DNA from: Brevibacillus borstelensis
GTDB lineage: Bacteria; Bacillota; Bacilli; Brevibacillales; Brevibacillaceae
Direction of reading: 5' to 3'
Assembly (NCBI RefSeq): GCF_003710865.1
Contig: NZ_RHHO01000001.1
Span: 166,179 to 230,178, forward strand
DNA: 64,000 bases
How positions within the stretch are numbered: position 1 is the first letter of the stretch; each line of letters starts with the position of its first letter. Below the pieces are notes generated by a model. That model did not search any database and had not been told where the DNA came from. It worked only from the letters and a program-made list of their open reading frames with translations. Made by a program: the position numbers and the translations under genes. Shown piece by piece: positions 26,258-35,601 of the stretch.

Positions 26258-27043
26258 ATGCTCGCGGAACAAGTATGCAGAGCGCTCGCGCAAAAGCTGG
26301 TCGACGCCGAGCTTGGCAAGCAGGAGATCGTGAAATTGACGGCAGAGTATCCCGAGCTGTCCGTTGAGGACGGCTACCTGATTCAGGAAGAGCTGATCAA
26401 GCTCAAGAACGAGCAGGGACACAGTGTACTGGCGCTGAAAATGGGCCTGACCAGCCAGGCCAAAATGAAGCAGATGAACGTGCATGAGCCGATCTGCGGC
26501 GTCATTTTCGATTATATGGCGATCGACAACGGCATTCTCCCATTGGGCGAGCTGATTCATCCAAAGGTGGAGGCGGAAATCGCGTTTGTTCTGGGCAAAG
26601 ACATCGCGGGACCGGGCGTCACCGGAGCGCAGGTGCTGGCCGCGACGGAGTATGTGCTGCCGGCGCTGGAGATCATCGACAGCCGGTACAAAAACTTCGA
26701 GTTCACGCTTCCCGATGTCATCGCTGACAACACGTCGTCATCCCGGGTCTTTTTTGGCTCCCGCCTGAAAAGGCCGGACGAACTGGAGCTGGACCTCGTC
26801 GGAGTGACTCTCTCGATTAATGGACAGATGAAGGACTTGGGGGCGGGAGCCGCTGTACTTGGGCACCCGGCCCACTCTGTCGCGATGCTGGCCAATATGC
26901 TGGCAAGAAAAGGGGAGAAGCTCCGGGCGGGGCAGGTCATTTTATCCGGCGGCATTACAGGCGCACATCAGCTGTTTGCAGGTAACGTCGTATCCGCACA
27001 CTGGGACGGACTGGGCGGTATTGATTTTGTGGTGAAAGAGTAA
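26258..27043 (+). CDS. nbaG: 4-oxalocrotonate (2-oxo-3-hexenedioate) decarboxylase
   Basis: A 261-residue paralogue of the hydratase at 23510. It has the decarboxylase branch pattern: [49 protein letters not shown] and GAAVLGHPAHSVA. It removes CO2 from 4-oxalocrotonate to feed the hydratase. It is the last gene of the operon, with a terminator 30 bases on. TAGGAGGG precedes ATG 26258. Confidence 0.88.
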   Translation: MLAEQVCRALAQKLVDAELGKQEIVKLTAEYPELSVEDGYLIQEELIKLKNEQGHSVLALKMGLTSQAKMKQMNVHEPICGVIFDYMAIDNGILPLGELIHPKVEAEIAFVLGKDIAGPGVTGAQVLAATEYVLPALEIIDSRYKNFEFTLPDVIADNTSSSRVFFGSRLKRPDELELDLVGVTLSINGQMKDLGAGAAVLGHPAHSVAMLANMLARKGEKLRAGQVILSGGITGAHQLFAGNVVSAHWDGLGGIDFVVKE

Positions 27044-27074
27044 GCGCTTTGCCTGCTGCGGCGAAGCGGAATGG

Positions 27075-27120
27075 ACACGAGTTTGCGCTGGTTTGGGCGG
27101 GCTCGTGTTTTTTGTTTTTT
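27075..27120 (+). terminator. Terminator of the catabolic operon
   Basis: ACACGAG pairs with CTCGTGT across a GC-containing loop and is followed by TTTTTGTTTTTTT. Confidence 0.85.
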
Positions 27121-27234
27121 TCTGCGACTAGCCAGTGGCCCGTTCCGGCTCATCTGTATTTTCGTCTGCTTCTTTGCTGTCATTTATACTATAATAAAAT
27201 GAAATTAGGAATAATGTACTAGGAGAGACAGATC

Positions 27235-29136
27235 GTGGCTTATATGGTACCGGAAACAATCCCAAGGGGAGCGACGGCTGGAGAGAGAATGTTATTTGAG
27301 TGCCTGAAAAACCATTTACCAAGTGATTATATCGTTTACTACGAACCGGAGATACGGGGAAGAAGGCCGGATTTTGTCATAATAGGGCCTGACCTTGGTC
27401 TTGTAGTTTTAGAAGTGAAAGATTACAAGAGCAACACCATCTATCAAATAAATCACGATGACTGGATACTGCACAAAGAGGGCGGTGGGATGGTCACAAC
27501 GAAAAGTCCCTTAAAGCAAGCGAGGGACAATGCCCGTTTGCTTACTGATCACTTGAAAAAAGATCGGAATTTGCTACAGGACAACAGCTCATATTTAAAA
27601 TTTTCCTACGGCTATGGTACGGTTTTTACCCGCTTAAAACAGGAGTATTTTTTGAAGCATAATCTTTATCATGTGATTGAACCACAGTTTGTTCTTTGCC
27701 AAGACGAGGTTGACCCTGATGAGGACGGATTTTCTCCTGAAATACTATTGGAGAAAATACGCGGGATGTTCACTGTTCGCAACACGAAGAGATATATATT
27801 GACCAATGAAGACATTCAGGCAATTCGTTTCCACCTGTTTCCCGAGGTTCGAATTGGTGCCGAGTTTACATCACCGGTTCGCCATCAGGACCAACTGCTT
27901 TTATCTCTGCACAATATCAAAACAATGGATTTGCATCAAGAGAACCTAGCAAAGCAGTTGGGAGATAAGCATCGTTTAATCCGCGGGGTCGCTGGCAGCG
28001 GCAAGACACTTGTCTTGGCTAGTCGAGCCAGGCTGCTTGCGAAAGCACATCCTGATTGGCGAATTCTCGTTCTCTGCTACGGGATTACATTGTCAAAAAG
28101 TTTAAAGCAAATGATTGAAAAAATGCTGAATGAACCGGAAGATCTGTATGAGATGATGAATGCCCCAGGAACTCCTTCCGCTGCCAATATAGAGGTTTAC
28201 AATTTTCATGAATGGCTCACCCAGCATCTGAAGATGAGCGACACTGATATTCCCATCCTTTTGGAAAAGGCGCAGCGTAAAGAAGCGGTCCTTCCGATGT
28301 ACGACGCAATATTAATCGACGAGGGGCAAGATTTTGAGCCTGATTGGCTGAAATTGTTGTGCCAATGTTTGAACCCGACCACACAGTCTTTGTTGCTGGT
28401 AGAGGATCGCGCCCAATCTATTTTCAGGAGAAAAACGAGTTTGGCTCAAGATGTTGGCCTTGATTTTCGTGGGCGGTCAAAAATACTGACGATTAATTAT
28501 CGAAATACGGCTCAAATCGTGCAATTTGCTTGGAACTTCTTTCAGGCACACTCTCATCTTCAAAATAAAGTCAAAAGCGGGACGACAGAAGGTGTGGAGA
28601 TCATTCCTCCGCAGTCAACCAAAAGGAAAGGTCCCGAACCGATCATCCAACGATTTCAAAACATTCAAGAAGAGATGAACTTTGTTTCCAAGTCCATTAA
28701 CTTTCTAACACGAGAGAAAAAAATACCGTATAGTGAAATTGCTATATTATACCGTGTAAAAAATACCCATCGAGTCTCCTATATAGATGAGATCAAAAAC
28801 AGTTTAGAACAACACGGGCTGCCGTACACATGGGTTACAGAAAATGCCGAAACGAAAAGAAACTTCTCGCGTGAAGAAAACAAAGTGAAAATATCTACAA
28901 TAGATAGTGCAAAAGGTCTCGATTTCCGAGCGGTTTTTATCGTGGCAGTCGAAAATATGCCATTCCCGCTGGAAGAAATAGAAGAACGAGAGGTTTCGCT
29001 GCTTTATATAGCCATGACCCGAGCTTTGGAATGGTTATTTTTAACATACAGTGGTCATTCAACCTTTACGCAATTTTTGGATGAAGTGGCGGCGAAAAAG
29101 AAGCTGTCAAACCCGAAGGTAAAAGAGCTAGGATAA
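27235..29136 (+). CDS. NERD nuclease domain fused to an SF1 (UvrD-like) helicase
   Basis: A 633-residue protein. The N-terminal NERD domain has a PD-(D/E)xK-like core: Asp46 in RRPDFVI, Glu60 and Lys62 in VLEVKDYK. A superfamily 1 helicase follows with Walker A GVAGSGKT (about 251-258), Walker B LIDEGQD (about 360), a motif III-like LLLVEDRAQSIFR, motif IV-like TINYRNT and C-terminal STIDSAKGLDFRAVF and YIAMTRA. Such proteins may act in DNA repair or in defence against foreign DNA. GTG 27235 follows AGGAGAG; ATG 27244 is possible. It is a single gene with an AT-richer upstream region, just before a DNA-repair glycosylase gene. Confidence 0.9.
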   Translation: MAYMVPETIPRGATAGERMLFECLKNHLPSDYIVYYEPEIRGRRPDFVIIGPDLGLVVLEVKDYKSNTIYQINHDDWILHKEGGGMVTTKSPLKQARDNARLLTDHLKKDRNLLQDNSSYLKFSYGYGTVFTRLKQEYFLKHNLYHVIEPQFVLCQDEVDPDEDGFSPEILLEKIRGMFTVRNTKRYILTNEDIQAIRFHLFPEVRIGAEFTSPVRHQDQLLLSLHNIKTMDLHQENLAKQLGDKHRLIRGVAGSGKTLVLASRARLLAKAHPDWRILVLCYGITLSKSLKQMIEKMLNEPEDLYEMMNAPGTPSAANIEVYNFHEWLTQHLKMSDTDIPILLEKAQRKEAVLPMYDAILIDEGQDFEPDWLKLLCQCLNPTTQSLLLVEDRAQSIFRRKTSLAQDVGLDFRGRSKILTINYRNTAQIVQFAWNFFQAHSHLQNKVKSGTTEGVEIIPPQSTKRKGPEPIIQRFQNIQEEMNFVSKSINFLTREKKIPYSEIAILYRVKNTHRVSYIDEIKNSLEQHGLPYTWVTENAETKRNFSREENKVKISTIDSAKGLDFRAVFIVAVENMPFPLEEIEEREVSLLYIAMTRALEWLFLTYSGHSTFTQFLDEVAAKKKLSNPKVKELG

Positions 29137-29165
29137 CGAAATGACTAGCCTCGGAGGTTCCTTTA

Positions 29166-30404
29166 ATGAAAACGATCAAATCAACCAAACGAGCGGTCCG
29201 GCGTTTTCTGCTGGAGACGCAAATGCTGCTCGGCAGCCCGGAAGCGGAGAAGGGCACCTCATTTGACTCGGCACAAGTCCTGCAAGACCGCGTGCGAGAC
29301 GCAATCCGGCGGCTCGAATGCGTGCAGATCGATCCGGTGAATGCCGTCCGCCCCAATCAACATCTGGTCTTGGCAGCGCGGATTCCCGGCTACCAACCAG
29401 AGGTCCTGGATGAGCTGCTTCGGGCCGGAGCTTTTTTCGAGTACCTGGCGAATGCCGCCTGCATCATTCCGATGGAGGATTACCCGATCTTTGAACCGAC
29501 TCGCCAGCGGCTGCGCGAGCGCGTGCAGCCTCAGCTCGACCAGTTCAAAGCGATTGCGGACGGCGTCCTGCAAAAGCTGGGCGAGGAAGGCCCGCTGCCG
29601 TCCAAAGCATTTGAATCCGATCAGCGAGTTCATGGCTATTGGGACAATGTCAGCGCCAAAACAAAGGCGACGTCCCATGTCCTGAATCTGCTTTTGGATG
29701 CGGCGCATATAGCGGTCGTGGGGAGAGAAGGGAACCAGCGCCTGTTTGATCTGTCCAGCCGGATCGTTCCTGGCGAGCTTCAGGGCCGGAAGATGGAAAA
29801 AGGAGAGGCCCTAAGCGCGCTCCTGGACAAGTATTTCCGGGCGTACCGGGTATTCGAACCGAGCGATCCGCGGCTGGGCTGGCAGCGGCTGAGTGCAAGC
29901 GAACGGCGGGAGGCGATTGATCGGCGTATTCATGCGGGTGACGTGGTGCGAGTAGAGGTGGAGGGACTTGCCAAGCCGTATTTTATCCTCGCGTCTGACA
30001 GCAACCGCCTCTGTTCTCACATCGAAGCAGAGCGGGACGGGATTTCCGATAATGAGAAGGACATTCCTGTTTACTTTCTGCCGCCACTGGACAATTTGTT
30101 ATGGAGCCGCAAGCGGCTGGAAGACCTGTTTGCATTTGAGTATCGCTGGGAAATTTATACGCCGGCCGCAAAGCGCAAGTACGGTTATTACGCGATGCCG
30201 ATACTGGCGGGAGACAGGCTGATCGGCCGCATGGACCCCCGGCTGGATAAAAAAAGCCGCCATTTGACGGTTCAATTGCTGCAAATCGAACCTCATGTAA
30301 AATTCACCGGACCACTGAAAAAACAGGTATTGAACGCTTTGCAGACTTTCGCCGTCAGCCATGGCGCAGATACCTTCTCCATTGAACAGACAAGGCTGAA
30401 ATAG
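29166..30404 (+). CDS. AlkZ/YcaQ-family DNA glycosylase (winged-helix, crosslink repair)
   Basis: A 412-residue protein of the winged-helix DNA glycosylase family (YcaQ in E. coli, AlkZ in Streptomyces), which unhooks interstrand crosslinks and removes bulky adducts. The catalytic QxD motif is visible as VQIDPVNAV near residue 58. The C-terminal part has the family text RMDPRLDKKSRHLTVQ. ATG 29166 follows CGGAGG, 29 bases after the NERD-helicase stop, so both may be transcribed together as a DNA-repair pair. Confidence 0.85.
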   Translation: MKTIKSTKRAVRRFLLETQMLLGSPEAEKGTSFDSAQVLQDRVRDAIRRLECVQIDPVNAVRPNQHLVLAARIPGYQPEVLDELLRAGAFFEYLANAACIIPMEDYPIFEPTRQRLRERVQPQLDQFKAIADGVLQKLGEEGPLPSKAFESDQRVHGYWDNVSAKTKATSHVLNLLLDAAHIAVVGREGNQRLFDLSSRIVPGELQGRKMEKGEALSALLDKYFRAYRVFEPSDPRLGWQRLSASERREAIDRRIHAGDVVRVEVEGLAKPYFILASDSNRLCSHIEAERDGISDNEKDIPVYFLPPLDNLLWSRKRLEDLFAFEYRWEIYTPAAKRKYGYYAMPILAGDRLIGRMDPRLDKKSRHLTVQLLQIEPHVKFTGPLKKQVLNALQTFAVSHGADTFSIEQTRLK

Positions 30405-30518
30405 ACAAGCGTCTCTTCGTCATGCATGCTTTCTCGCTCAAAAATAAAAAGGAACGGCTCTGCTCAAAACCGCAAACCAGCAATTAATTCCACAACAGGA
30501 AATAAAATCTGAAAAACC

Positions 30519-30584
30519 ATGACAAATGTCATATCCTCAAGTTGACGTTTATGACTACAGTGAACAGGATGCGCTTTCTATAAT
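30519..30584 (+). promoter_or_regulatory. Candidate DesR-controlled promoter of the desaturase operon
   Basis: The palindrome ATGACAAATGTCAT (30519-30532) is followed by the related TTGACGTTTATGAC (30542-30555) and a TATAAT at 30579-30584 with no good -35. This fits a response-regulator-activated promoter. DesR is encoded two genes downstream. Confidence 0.5.
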
Positions 30585-30655
30585 GAAAGTAAGAAAAATT
30601 TGCGCCCTACGTTCCTGAACGTTTTCTAAGCGTCAAATCGAGGAGGCAATACGCA

Positions 30656-31711
30656 ATGCACGAATCCAACATAGCTACTCTGAAAAAGAATGTCGCCCCC
30701 TATGAGAAGAACGATACGAAGTCGAGTATCAGACAGCTTTTCAACACCCTGGTTCCTTTTTTGTTGTTATGGTTCGCAGCGTATCAAAGCCTGGCCGTTT
30801 CGTATTGGCTGACGCTTCCTCTTTTGATTATCGCTGCCGGATTTGTAATTCGGACGTTCATTATCTTTCATGACTGTTGTCACCAGTCGTTCTTCAAGAA
30901 TCGCCTGGCGAACGATATACTTGGCACCATTACAGGTGTGATCACGCTCTGTCCGTATGAGCAGTGGAAGCATAGTCATTCGATCCACCATGCGACGAGC
31001 AGCAACCTCGACAAACGGGGTGTCGGCGACATCTGGATTCTCACCGTCGAAGAATACCTGTCGTCCCCGCTGTGGCTCCGGATCGCTTATCGGATCTACC
31101 GCAATCCGTTTGTCATGTTTGGGCTCGGTCCGATCTACGTCTTCGTGCTCCAGTACCGTTTTAACCGCAAAGGAGCGAGAGCCAAGGAACGGATGAACAC
31201 GTATTTGACCAATGTTGCCATCATCGCTTTGTATGCACTGATGATTTGGGCGGTGGGCTGGCAAGCGTTTCTGCTCATCCAAGGCCCGATCTTCTTCATC
31301 TCCGGCCTGCTCGGCATCTGGCTGTTTTACGTGCAGCATCAATTCGAGGATTCCTACTTTGAAAACGAGGAAGAGTGGAGCTACGTGAAAGCGGCCGTGG
31401 AGGGGAGCTCCTATTACAAGCTGCCCAAGCCATTGCAATGGATCACGGGAAACATCGGGTTTCACCACGTCCATCATTTAAGTCCGAAAGTTCCGAACTA
31501 CAATCTGGAGAAGGCGCATAATGCCACGCCTCCGCTGCAAAAGGCCACAACGATTACACTTGCCACCAGCTTGAAATCGCTTCAGTTCCGGCTGTGGGAT
31601 GAGCGCAACAAGGCGTTTGTCAGCTTTAAGGAGATCAAGGACTTGCTGGATAAAACAGGATCTGCTCCAGAGCCGTTGCCAAGAAGAAGTCCCAGTCTGG
31701 AAGGAAAATAA
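30656..31711 (+). CDS. des: Membrane fatty acid desaturase
   Basis: A 351-residue integral membrane desaturase that inserts a cis double bond in phospholipid acyl chains to keep membranes fluid in the cold. The three histidine boxes are HDCCH (72-76), HSHSIHH (106-112) and HHVHH (270-274). About four membrane helices lie around them. AGGAGG lies ten bases before ATG 30656. It is followed by desK and desR in the same direction, as in Bacillus. Confidence 0.95.
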   Translation: MHESNIATLKKNVAPYEKNDTKSSIRQLFNTLVPFLLLWFAAYQSLAVSYWLTLPLLIIAAGFVIRTFIIFHDCCHQSFFKNRLANDILGTITGVITLCPYEQWKHSHSIHHATSSNLDKRGVGDIWILTVEEYLSSPLWLRIAYRIYRNPFVMFGLGPIYVFVLQYRFNRKGARAKERMNTYLTNVAIIALYALMIWAVGWQAFLLIQGPIFFISGLLGIWLFYVQHQFEDSYFENEEEWSYVKAAVEGSSYYKLPKPLQWITGNIGFHHVHHLSPKVPNYNLEKAHNATPPLQKATTITLATSLKSLQFRLWDERNKAFVSFKEIKDLLDKTGSAPEPLPRRSPSLEGK

Positions 31712-31777
31712 ACCTGCGAAAACCTTTCTCTTCATATACACTTAATGTAGACAGTGTAGTGGAAAAGGTGGGCGATC

Positions 31778-32914
31778 ATGCAGAAGTGGTATCAAATTCT
31801 TCACAAAAACACCGGTCTTAGCCCTTATGTGTGGGTCGTCTTTTATATCCTTCCGTTCTATTTCATCTTCCGCTCCTCCTCTACACTTGAGGTTGTGAGC
31901 GGAATTGTGATGATTCTCGTGTTCTTTGTCTGCTACGTGTTTTCGTTTCTCTCCAAGGGATGGCTGATCTACTTCTGGACGAGTGTGCAAATCATCATTT
32001 CCATCACGATGACGCTGCTGTTCGGCTATGTATATTTCTCGCTGTTCCTGGCGTTTTTTATCGGGAATATTCAGAACAAGGTCGGTTTTTATACGCTGTA
32101 CTCGATTCATCTCGTCAGTACCGTGGTCACGATCAATCTCGGGTTTATCATGAAAAACGCGCAGATGATCAACCAGCTGCCGTTTGTGCTTGTCAGCATG
32201 ATCGCCGTGATCCTCCTTCCCGTCACCACCTACAACCGGAACAAGCGGGAAAAGCTGGAGGGACAGCTGGAGGACGCCAATAAGCGGATATCGGAGCTGG
32301 TCAAGCTGGAGGAACGCCGGAGGATCGCACGCGATCTGCACGATACGCTTGGACAGAAGCTCTCTTTGATCGGGTTGAAATGCGATCTGGCGGGCAAGCT
32401 GATCAGCAAGGACCCGGACCGGGCGAAAGTTGAAATCAATGAAGTTCGCCAGACGGCGCGGATCGCATTGAAGGAAGTCAGGGAAATGGTAACCCAGATG
32501 CGCGGTACGCGGCTTGAGGAAGAGATGTTTCGCATCAAGCAGATTCTCGAAGCGGCCCAAATTGATTTTCAGCTAGAGGGCGACCCCAACTTGACGAAAA
32601 CCTCCCTGATGACCGAGACGGTGCTCTCGATGTGCATAAAGGAGGCAGCGACGAATGTGGTAAAGCACAGCAGTGCGTCAGCCTGTTCGGTCGTAATCGA
32701 GCCATCGCGGACCGATCTGGTGGTCAAAGTGAAGGACGACGGGATCGGCATCGCCGACGAGTCGGCTTGCTACCGCGGAAACGGTCTGCGGGGCATGCGG
32801 GAGCGGCTCGAATTCGTAAACGGGAGCATGGAAATTGTTTCAGACGGCGGGACGACGATCGTCCTGCGTGTGCCAAACGTCTTCAAACAACCGGAAAAGG
32901 AGGCGGGGATATGA
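31778..32914 (+). CDS. desK: DesK thermosensor histidine kinase
   Basis: A 378-residue kinase with five or more N-terminal membrane helices (about 15-150), a coiled linker and an HPK7-type catalytic core. The phosphorylated residue His188 is in ARDLHDTLGQKLSL, at the same position as reported for B. subtilis DesK. The ATP-binding part includes DDGIGIA and GNGLRGMRER. It senses membrane order and phosphorylates DesR. The stop overlaps the desR start by four bases (ATGA). Confidence 0.95.
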   Translation: MQKWYQILHKNTGLSPYVWVVFYILPFYFIFRSSSTLEVVSGIVMILVFFVCYVFSFLSKGWLIYFWTSVQIIISITMTLLFGYVYFSLFLAFFIGNIQNKVGFYTLYSIHLVSTVVTINLGFIMKNAQMINQLPFVLVSMIAVILLPVTTYNRNKREKLEGQLEDANKRISELVKLEERRRIARDLHDTLGQKLSLIGLKCDLAGKLISKDPDRAKVEINEVRQTARIALKEVREMVTQMRGTRLEEEMFRIKQILEAAQIDFQLEGDPNLTKTSLMTETVLSMCIKEAATNVVKHSSASACSVVIEPSRTDLVVKVKDDGIGIADESACYRGNGLRGMRERLEFVNGSMEIVSDGGTTIVLRVPNVFKQPEKEAGI

Positions 32915-33510
32915 TACGGATCGTCATTGCCGAGGACCAGCGGATGCTGTTGGGTGCTCTTGCGTCCCTGCTCGATTTGGAAGAGGATATGAAGGTCGTT
33001 GGCAGAGCCAGCAATGGCGAGGACGCTGTGAAGCTCGTCCATCAGCATCAGCCGGATATTTGCATCATGGATATTGAGATGCCGGTGAAGAGCGGGCTGG
33101 ATGCGGCGGAGGAGCTGAAGACATCCGGCTGCAAGGTCATGATCCTCACCACGTTTGCCAGAGCCGGATATTTTGAGCGTGCATTAAAAGCGGGAGCGGA
33201 CGGCTATCTGCTGAAAGACAGTCCCAGCGAGGAGCTGGCCAGCTCGATCCGCAGCATCATGGCGGGCAGACGCATCTACGCGCCGGAGCTGATGGATGAG
33301 GCGTACGGTCAGGAAAATCCGTTGACCGAGCGTGAAAAGGAAGTCCTGCTGCTGATCGCCGACGGCAAAAATACGAAGCAAATCGCGAGCCAGTTGTACC
33401 TGACAACAGGGACGGTCCGCAATTACATCTCCGTCATCCTGGATAAGCTGGGGGTCAGCAACCGGATCGAAGCGATTATGCATTTCAAGGAGAAGGGCTG
33501 GTTTAAATAA
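32911..33510 (+). CDS. desR: DesR response regulator
   Basis: A 199-residue NarL-family regulator. The receiver has Asp54 in CIMDIEMPVK and the acidic pair EDQ at 8-10. The C-terminal LuxR-type helix-turn-helix is LTEREKEVLLLIADGKNTKQ. It would activate the desaturase gene upstream through the paired boxes there. Translation is coupled to desK by the ATGA overlap. Confidence 0.95.
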   Translation: MIRIVIAEDQRMLLGALASLLDLEEDMKVVGRASNGEDAVKLVHQHQPDICIMDIEMPVKSGLDAAEELKTSGCKVMILTTFARAGYFERALKAGADGYLLKDSPSEELASSIRSIMAGRRIYAPELMDEAYGQENPLTEREKEVLLLIADGKNTKQIASQLYLTTGTVRNYISVILDKLGVSNRIEAIMHFKEKGWFK

Positions 33511-33548
33511 CCGGCCAAAGCGGATATTTCATGAATACGGTATGGACC

Positions 33549-33584
33549 AGACACCGGAGCGGGAGCCGGTGTCTTCTTTTTTTG
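33549..33584 (+). terminator. Terminator after desR
   Basis: AGACACCGG pairs with CCGGTGTCT around AGCGGGAG, followed by TCTTTTTTT. Confidence 0.9.
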
Positions 33585-33631
33585 GCAAGGCGTCCATTGA
33601 CAAAGAAAAAACGGTGGTTTACTATATCGTT

Positions 33632-33668
33632 AATGGATATATCCTGAATGGATGCATTGAAAATGGAT
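33632..33668 (+). promoter_or_regulatory. Three AATGGAT iterons before padR-like gene
   Basis: AATGGAT occurs at 33632, 33647 and 33662, exactly 15 bases apart. Outer CTATATCGT and ACGATAG give dyad symmetry around the set. PadR regulators often control their own operon, so this is a likely autoregulatory site. Confidence 0.45.
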
Positions 33669-33688
33669 ATACGATAGGAGGTGCTTTC

Positions 33689-34036
33689 TTGTCGCGGAAT
33701 AATACGTTTGCCACAGAGCAGCTTACCGACTCTGCTTACTATATCCTGTTGTCCCTGCTCACTCCCAGGCATGGTTACGGCATTATGAAATACGTGGAGG
33801 AGCTGACAGAGGGAGAGGTTACGATCGGACCGGCGACCCTGTATACGCTGATAAAAAAAATGCAGGAAGCAGGCTACATCGTTCTCGGCGAAGGCGAGGA
33901 CGAACGGCGAAAAACCTACACTGCCACAGAAAAGGGAAGGACCATCATCGAAGGCGAGATCAACCGGCGTTCCAGGATGGTGGATCACGGGAAAGCAGCA
34001 TGGAAATCAGCGACGGAGGGGATCAATCATGAATAG
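33689..34036 (+). CDS. PadR-family transcriptional regulator
   Basis: A 115-residue winged-helix repressor. The pattern YILLSLLTPRHGYGIMKYVEE followed by IGPATLYTLIKKMQEAGYI is the PadR signature, with the recognition helix at PATLYTLI. The start is TTG 33689, six bases after AGGAGG; the upstream in-frame ATG at 33542 lies inside the desR terminator. It overlaps the DUF2812 gene by eight bases. PadR/DUF2812 pairs are common in Bacillales, where the regulator probably controls the membrane partner. Confidence 0.88.
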   Translation: MSRNNTFATEQLTDSAYYILLSLLTPRHGYGIMKYVEELTEGEVTIGPATLYTLIKKMQEAGYIVLGEGEDERRKTYTATEKGRTIIEGEINRRSRMVDHGKAAWKSATEGINHE

Positions 34037-34577
34037 GACAGGCAAAACGCGCTACATGAGTTCGATGGGCCTCGCATTTGCCGAGGAAAAGGAAATGAAA
34101 AAGCTTGGCGAAATGGCTGAGCAGGGGTGGCTGCTTGAATCATTTGCCTTCTTGGGGTACAGGCTCCGGAAGGGTGAAGCGCAAAAACTGCAATACAGCC
34201 TGGACGTCCATGAACTCAAGCCGTCAGAACAGAACGAGTACTTTGAGCTGTTCGAAGCGGGCGGCTGGTCCCACGTTTGCACGCAAGGGAAACTTCATAT
34301 CTTTTCAGCGCCTCCCGGAACAGTGCCGATTTACTCGGATAAAAACACGATGTATGAAAAGTACAATCGGGTAATCGGTGTCTGGAGGATGCTCGCTGCG
34401 GTTTTCGTCATTTTCAGTATCGTTTTCCACCTGATCTACCGTCAGATTGTCGAAGCGCAGGGGATTACACTGTTGTCAAATGTGTTTCTCGTTCTGGCGA
34501 CACTGTGCTTTGCTTTGGCTGTCCCTTCCCTGATGACATTTACGGCGTTTCTTGTCAGGCGCAGGAGATTCCGATAA
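34029..34577 (+). CDS. DUF2812 membrane protein
   Basis: A 182-residue protein. Residues 1-110 match the DUF2812 type (EEKEMKKLGEMAEQGWLLES, then the YSLDVHE and FEAGGWSHVC blocks). Two membrane helices follow at about 116-140 and 148-172, with a basic end. The function is unknown. It is translated together with the PadR regulator upstream. Confidence 0.8.
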   Translation: MNRTGKTRYMSSMGLAFAEEKEMKKLGEMAEQGWLLESFAFLGYRLRKGEAQKLQYSLDVHELKPSEQNEYFELFEAGGWSHVCTQGKLHIFSAPPGTVPIYSDKNTMYEKYNRVIGVWRMLAAVFVIFSIVFHLIYRQIVEAQGITLLSNVFLVLATLCFALAVPSLMTFTAFLVRRRRFR

Positions 34578-34753
34578 AGCAGGCATTAAAGACACCAGAC
34601 CGGTACGGTTTTTCTCCATACATGCTGATCGTGGTATTTTCATGGTAAGGCGGGGTATCCTACCAAATAATGTGTTTTTTCGGCAGACAGCAATGGCCAC
34701 AATCTGGACGGAATATCAACCGCAGCCATCAGATCAGTCAAAGGAGCAAAAAC

Positions 34754-35572
34754 ATGAATCTGACACCTGAGCAGCGCGTTACTTTGCATGGCTTCAACAA
34801 TCTCACCAAGTCGTTGAGCTTCAACATGTACGATATTTGCTATACAGAAACGAAAGAAGAGCGCGAAGCCTATCTGGCGTATATCGATGAGCAGTACAAT
34901 GCCGACCGGCTAACGACGATTTTGAACAACGTAGCAGAGATTATCGGGGCCCACGTTTTGAATATCGCAAAACAGGATTATGTTCCCCAGGGAGCGAGTG
35001 TGACTTTTCTTGTATCGGAAGGCCCTGTCGTAGAAGTCCCTGAGGAGTCATTCGAGGAATCGCCGGGCCCCCTCCCTGAATCTGTCGTCATGTCGCTGGA
35101 CAAGAGCCATATTACCGTTCATACGTACCCGGAGTACCACCCGGATGAGGGGATCAGCACATTTCGCGCCGATATTGACGTATCTACCTGTGGGGAAATC
35201 TCGCCGTTGAAGGCGCTCAACTATCTGATCCACTCGTTTGATACGGACATCATGACGATTGATTACCGCGTAAGAGGCTTTACGAGAGATATTTGCGGCC
35301 ACAAGCTGTTTATTGATCACGACATCAGCTCGATCCAAAATTACATACCGGATGAAGTAAAAAGCTTGTACCACATGATCGACGTCAACGTGTACCAGGA
35401 GAATATTTTTCATACAAAATGCAAGCTGAAAAATTTTGACCTGAACAACTACCTGTTCGGACGGACAAAGGAGCAGTTGAGCGAGCGGCAACAGGAGGAA
35501 ATAACCAATCGTTTGACAATCGAGATGGATGAGATTTTTTACGGAAAAAACATCCCGGCCAATGGAATATAA
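34754..35572 (+). CDS. speD: S-adenosylmethionine decarboxylase proenzyme
   Basis: A 272-residue pyruvoyl-dependent decarboxylase of the E. coli-like class that makes decarboxylated SAM for spermidine synthesis. Self-cleavage is expected between Lys117 and Ser118 in [13 protein letters not shown], turning Ser118 into the pyruvoyl group. The Cys in [13 protein letters not shown] is the usual proton donor region. ATG 34754 follows AAGGAGC. No spermidine synthase gene is adjacent. A terminator follows. Confidence 0.93.
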   Translation: MNLTPEQRVTLHGFNNLTKSLSFNMYDICYTETKEEREAYLAYIDEQYNADRLTTILNNVAEIIGAHVLNIAKQDYVPQGASVTFLVSEGPVVEVPEESFEESPGPLPESVVMSLDKSHITVHTYPEYHPDEGISTFRADIDVSTCGEISPLKALNYLIHSFDTDIMTIDYRVRGFTRDICGHKLFIDHDISSIQNYIPDEVKSLYHMIDVNVYQENIFHTKCKLKNFDLNNYLFGRTKEQLSERQQEEITNRLTIEMDEIFYGKNIPANGI

Positions 35573-35601
35573 ACTCATAAGTTAATCAGAAGAATGGATG
35601 A

